Part shown: positions 35,208 through 37,514 of the stretch, piece by piece | Layout: every line of letters begins with the position of its first letter | How positions within the stretch are numbered: position 1 is the first letter of the stretch | NCBI GenBank assembly: GCA_902567855.1 | Contig: CACFOQ010000012.1 | Span: 1 to 37,514 of the forward strand | Reading direction: 5' to 3' | DNA from: an uncultured Alphaproteobacteria bacterium | Lineage (GTDB): Bacteria > Pseudomonadota > Alphaproteobacteria > HIMB59 > GCA-002718135 | Length of the DNA stretch: 37,514 nucleotides | Position numbers and translations under genes: made by a program | Notes under the pieces: model-generated | Seen by the model: the letters and a program-made list of their open reading frames with translations, nothing else | Told to the model about the DNA's origin: nothing | Databases searched by the model: none

Positions 35208-36542
35208 ATGAAAGATTTGGAATCTAAAAGCTTATCAAAACAAATTAAAAGATATGCTCAAGTTGGAGGAGTTGTTGGAAAATTAGCAACAAAACTTGCT
35301 ACTCAAAAATATTTAGGTGTTAAGATAGATAAGAAAAAACATGCTGAAGAAATAAGAGCTGCTCTTGGAGGAATTAAAGGGCCTTTAATGAAAGTTGCTC
35401 AATTATCTGCAACTATACCTGATTTACTTCCTTCAGAATATGTAGAAGAATTAAGGCATTTACAATCGAATGCACCTTCAATGGGTTGGTTATTTGTTAA
35501 AAGAAGAATGGCTGCAGAGTTAACTGCAAAATGGCAAGAAAGTTTTGATAGTTTTGGTAAGGAAGCAAGCAAAGCCGCATCACTAGGTCAGGTTCATAAA
35601 GCCCTGATAAAAAATAATAAAGTTGTTGCGTGTAAACTTCAATATCCAGATATGGAATCTGCAGTATCAGCTGACTTATCTCAATTAAAAATGATTTTTT
35701 CTATTTATCAATCATATAATAAGGCAATTAAGACAGGTGATATATATAAAGAGATCACAGAAAGATTAAAAGAAGAACTTGATTATGTGAGAGAAAGAAA
35801 ATTAATGAAAGTATTTAGTAATATATTTTCAGATAGTGAACATGTTCATGTTCCAGAGGTAATAGAAAGTCTATCCACTAAAAGATTGCTGACTATGACT
35901 TGGTTAGAAGGAAGGCCTATCCTAGAATTTATAAAAGAAAAAAAAGAGGTCCGTAATACAATTGCAAAAAACATGTTTTATGCTTGGTATAAACCTTTTT
36001 ATGAATATGGTATTATTCATGGAGATCCTCATTTAGGAAATTATACTATACAAAATAACTTATCGGTAAATCTATTTGATTTTGGTTGTATGAGGATTTT
36101 TAAAGGAAAGTTTATTAAAGGGGTTATAGATCTATATTTTGCTCTTCAAAAAAATGATCAAGCAAAAATTGTTGATGCCTATGAACAATGGGGATTTACT
36201 GATATTTCAAAAAAAAAGATAGAGGTGTTAAATAAATGGGCTAAATTTATATATTCACCTTTAATGAAAGATAAAGTTCAAAAAATACAAGAGAGTGATA
36301 GTGGTGTTTATGGAGCGAAAGTAGCAGCTGAGGTCCATTCTGAACTTAAAAAACTAGGCGGCATTAAACCGCCTAAAGAATTTGTATTTATGGATAGAGC
36401 AGCAGTCGGATTAGGTTCAGTATTTATGCATTTAAAAGCTGAAGTAAATTGGTATAGAATTTTTAATAATTTGATTGAAAATTTTCAAGAAAAAGAACTT
36501 AACAAAAGACAACAAAAAGCTTTGAAATTGTCTAACCTCTAA
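35208..36542 (+). CDS. ABC1/ADCK (UbiB-related) atypical kinase
   Basis: ABC1-family proteins have a protein-kinase-like fold and support ubiquinone synthesis or other lipid processes through ATPase activity. The 444-residue protein has the N-terminal extension motif KVAQ (62-65) where classical members read KxGQ, the alanine-rich nucleotide loop AASLGQVH (123-130), the ATP-binding Lys in ACKLQYP (K143), EELDYVRE (189-196), the catalytic-loop-like HGDPHLGN (271-278) and DFG (291-293). Unlike UbiB proper it lacks a C-terminal membrane-helix pair, so I leave the symbol blank. It follows pepF closely and precedes pntA by 12 bases. Confidence 0.87.
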   Translation: MKDLESKSLSKQIKRYAQVGGVVGKLATKLATQKYLGVKIDKKKHAEEIRAALGGIKGPLMKVAQLSATIPDLLPSEYVEELRHLQSNAPSMGWLFVKRRMAAELTAKWQESFDSFGKEASKAASLGQVHKALIKNNKVVACKLQYPDMESAVSADLSQLKMIFSIYQSYNKAIKTGDIYKEITERLKEELDYVRERKLMKVFSNIFSDSEHVHVPEVIESLSTKRLLTMTWLEGRPILEFIKEKKEVRNTIAKNMFYAWYKPFYEYGIIHGDPHLGNYTIQNNLSVNLFDFGCMRIFKGKFIKGVIDLYFALQKNDQAKIVDAYEQWGFTDISKKKIEVLNKWAKFIYSPLMKDKVQKIQESDSGVYGAKVAAEVHSELKKLGGIKPPKEFVFMDRAAVGLGSVFMHLKAEVNWYRIFNNLIENFQEKELNKRQQKALKLSNL

Positions 36543-36554
36543 TTATAAGAAGTC

Positions 36555-37514
36555 GTGCAAATTTCAATCTTAAAAGAGAATGATGTAAACGAACAGAGAG
36601 TTGCCTCTACTCCTGATTCAATTAAGTTATTAGAAAGATTTAAAGCAGAAATTTTAATAGAAGCTGGTGCTGGAACTCTATCTGGATATGATGATGAGTT
36701 ATATAAGCTATCTAATGCAAGAATTGTTAATCGTGATGAATGTCTTAATGCTGATATTTGTTTGTGTGTAAAAATACCAAGTCATCAAGATATTAAAAAT
36801 ATGAAGCCTAATACTGTATTAATAGGACTTTTGAACCCATATGAAAATAAAAGTCATTTTGAGGTTTTAAAAGAAAAAAAAATTACCTCTTGTTGTATGG
36901 AATTAATTCCTCGTATTAGTAGAGCTCAAAGCATGGACGTTCTTTCTTCTCAAGCTAATTTAGCTGGGTATAAAGCGGTAATTGATGCTGCTGAAAAGTT
37001 TAAAAAAGCTTTTCCAATGATGATGACAGCTGCAGGAAGAGTAAATCCAGCAAAAGTAATGATTTTAGGCGTTGGTGTTGCGGGTTTGCAAGCTATTGCA
37101 ACAGCAAAAAGATTAGGAGCAGTTGTTTCCGCGACTGATGTAAGAAGCGCAACAAAAGAGCAGGTAGAAAGTTTAGGTGCTAAATTTATTATGGTTGAAG
37201 ATGAAGAATCAAAACAATCCGAAACTTCAGGAGGGTATGCAAAAGAAATGAGCAAAGAATATAAAGAAAAACAAGCTCTTTTAATTGCAGAAACTATTTC
37301 TAAACAGGATATAATTATTTGTACTGCTTTAATACCTGGGAAAAAAGCTCCCATTTTAGTTACAGAAAAAATGGTGGAATCTATGGCCAATGGATCTGTA
37401 ATAGTTGATTTAGCAGTTGAGTCAGGTGGAAATTGCCCCCTAAGCAAAATTGGAGAAATAGTAAATCACAAAGGTGTACAAATTTTAGGATATACTAATG
37501 TACCAGGAAGAGTA
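36555..37514 (+). CDS. pntA: NAD(P) transhydrogenase alpha subunit, N-terminal part (3' end outside window)
   Basis: This is the NAD(H)-binding subunit of the proton-translocating transhydrogenase, which makes NADPH from NADH at the inner membrane. The visible 320 residues cover domain I: ISILKENDVNEQRVASTPDS (3-22), EAGAG, the mobile 'RQD' loop RAQSMDVLSSQANLAGY (123-139), the Rossmann motif LGVGVAGLQAIA (171-182), the NAD-ribose Asp region SATDVRSATKEQ, and VDLAVESGGNCPLS. The start is GTG at 36555, 12 bases after the ABC1 stop, preceded by AAGAAG; no ATG fits the conserved N-terminus. The reading frame is open to the last base. Confidence 0.95.
   Translation, partial: MQISILKENDVNEQRVASTPDSIKLLERFKAEILIEAGAGTLSGYDDELYKLSNARIVNRDECLNADICLCVKIPSHQDIKNMKPNTVLIGLLNPYENKSHFEVLKEKKITSCCMELIPRISRAQSMDVLSSQANLAGYKAVIDAAEKFKKAFPMMMTAAGRVNPAKVMILGVGVAGLQAIATAKRLGAVVSATDVRSATKEQVESLGAKFIMVEDEESKQSETSGGYAKEMSKEYKEKQALLIAETISKQDIIICTALIPGKKAPILVTEKMVESMANGSVIVDLAVESGGNCPLSKIGEIVNHKGVQILGYTNVPGRV

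Noticed and set aside
36950-37447. A 165-codon open frame on the minus strand inside pntA.
   Set aside because: It lies wholly within the well-conserved transhydrogenase frame, has no recognisable domain and is composed of Ser/Ala/Thr-rich sequence typical of an antisense shadow.
1-37514. tRNA, rRNA, CRISPR arrays, insertion sequences, prophage genes, toxin-antitoxin or defence systems.
   Set aside because: I looked for cloverleaf-like segments, regularly spaced repeats, transposase or integrase motifs and compositional islands, and saw none. All gaps are under 160 bases and every long frame is accounted for by a recognised family.

Overview
This AT-rich window (roughly 30% G+C by eye) has almost no spacer DNA, no gene-free stretch above 160 bases, and many start/stop overlaps. 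The gene content points to a streamlined marine-type alphaproteobacterium, of the SAR11/HIMB59/AEGEAN-169 kind. That placement is inferred from family resemblance and composition, and no 16S or phylogenetic marker comparison was possible. I saw no tRNA, rRNA, CRISPR array, insertion sequence or prophage gene.

Layout: (1) 1-3616 (+) is a haem operon: a HemD-like 3' fragment, hemE, hemH, a C-terminally short hemF, and hemJ. It faces nth (-). (2) 4426-9628 (+) is a complete peptide/opine-type ABC importer: a secreted binding protein, two permeases and one fused double-ATPase. A perfect 11-bp stem-loop lies between the binding protein and the first permease. (3) 9633-13043 (-) holds an erythritol-kinase-like FGGY kinase, a FucA-type class II aldolase and an M24 (Xaa-Pro/creatinase-type) peptidase, converging on the importer. 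(4) 13142-16891 holds housekeeping and accessory genes: a YqaA-like membrane protein, rmuC, yajQ, a LysE/RhtB exporter, a GST (-) and a TPR protein. (5) 16888-27669 (-) is one tight run of eight genes: an AEC permease, an AsmA-like protein, a choline-kinase-like phosphotransferase, a dimethylglycine/sarcosine dehydrogenase-like flavoenzyme, a 3-hydroxyisobutyryl-CoA hydrolase, uvrB (broken by one extra A in an A8 run), and a split lysine-ketoglutarate reductase/saccharopine dehydrogenase pair. (6) 27739-37514 holds a TauE/SafE exporter, a class I aminotransferase, pyruvate kinase (-), a DUF1244 protein, a long-chain acyl-CoA synthetase (-), an M3 oligoendopeptidase, an ABC1-family kinase and the 5' part of pntA.

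Metabolically the window reads as scavenging of amino acids, peptides and methylated amines: peptide import plus two peptidases, lysine breakdown through saccharopine, N-methyl-glycine demethylation, valine breakdown and fatty-acid activation, feeding central metabolism (pyruvate kinase, transhydrogenase). Nothing here is clearly a new class of system. The points most worth a second look are the uvrB frameshift, the kinase-aldolase-peptidase module of unknown substrate, the split saccharopine pathway, the stem-loop inside the transporter operon, and the shortened HemF.
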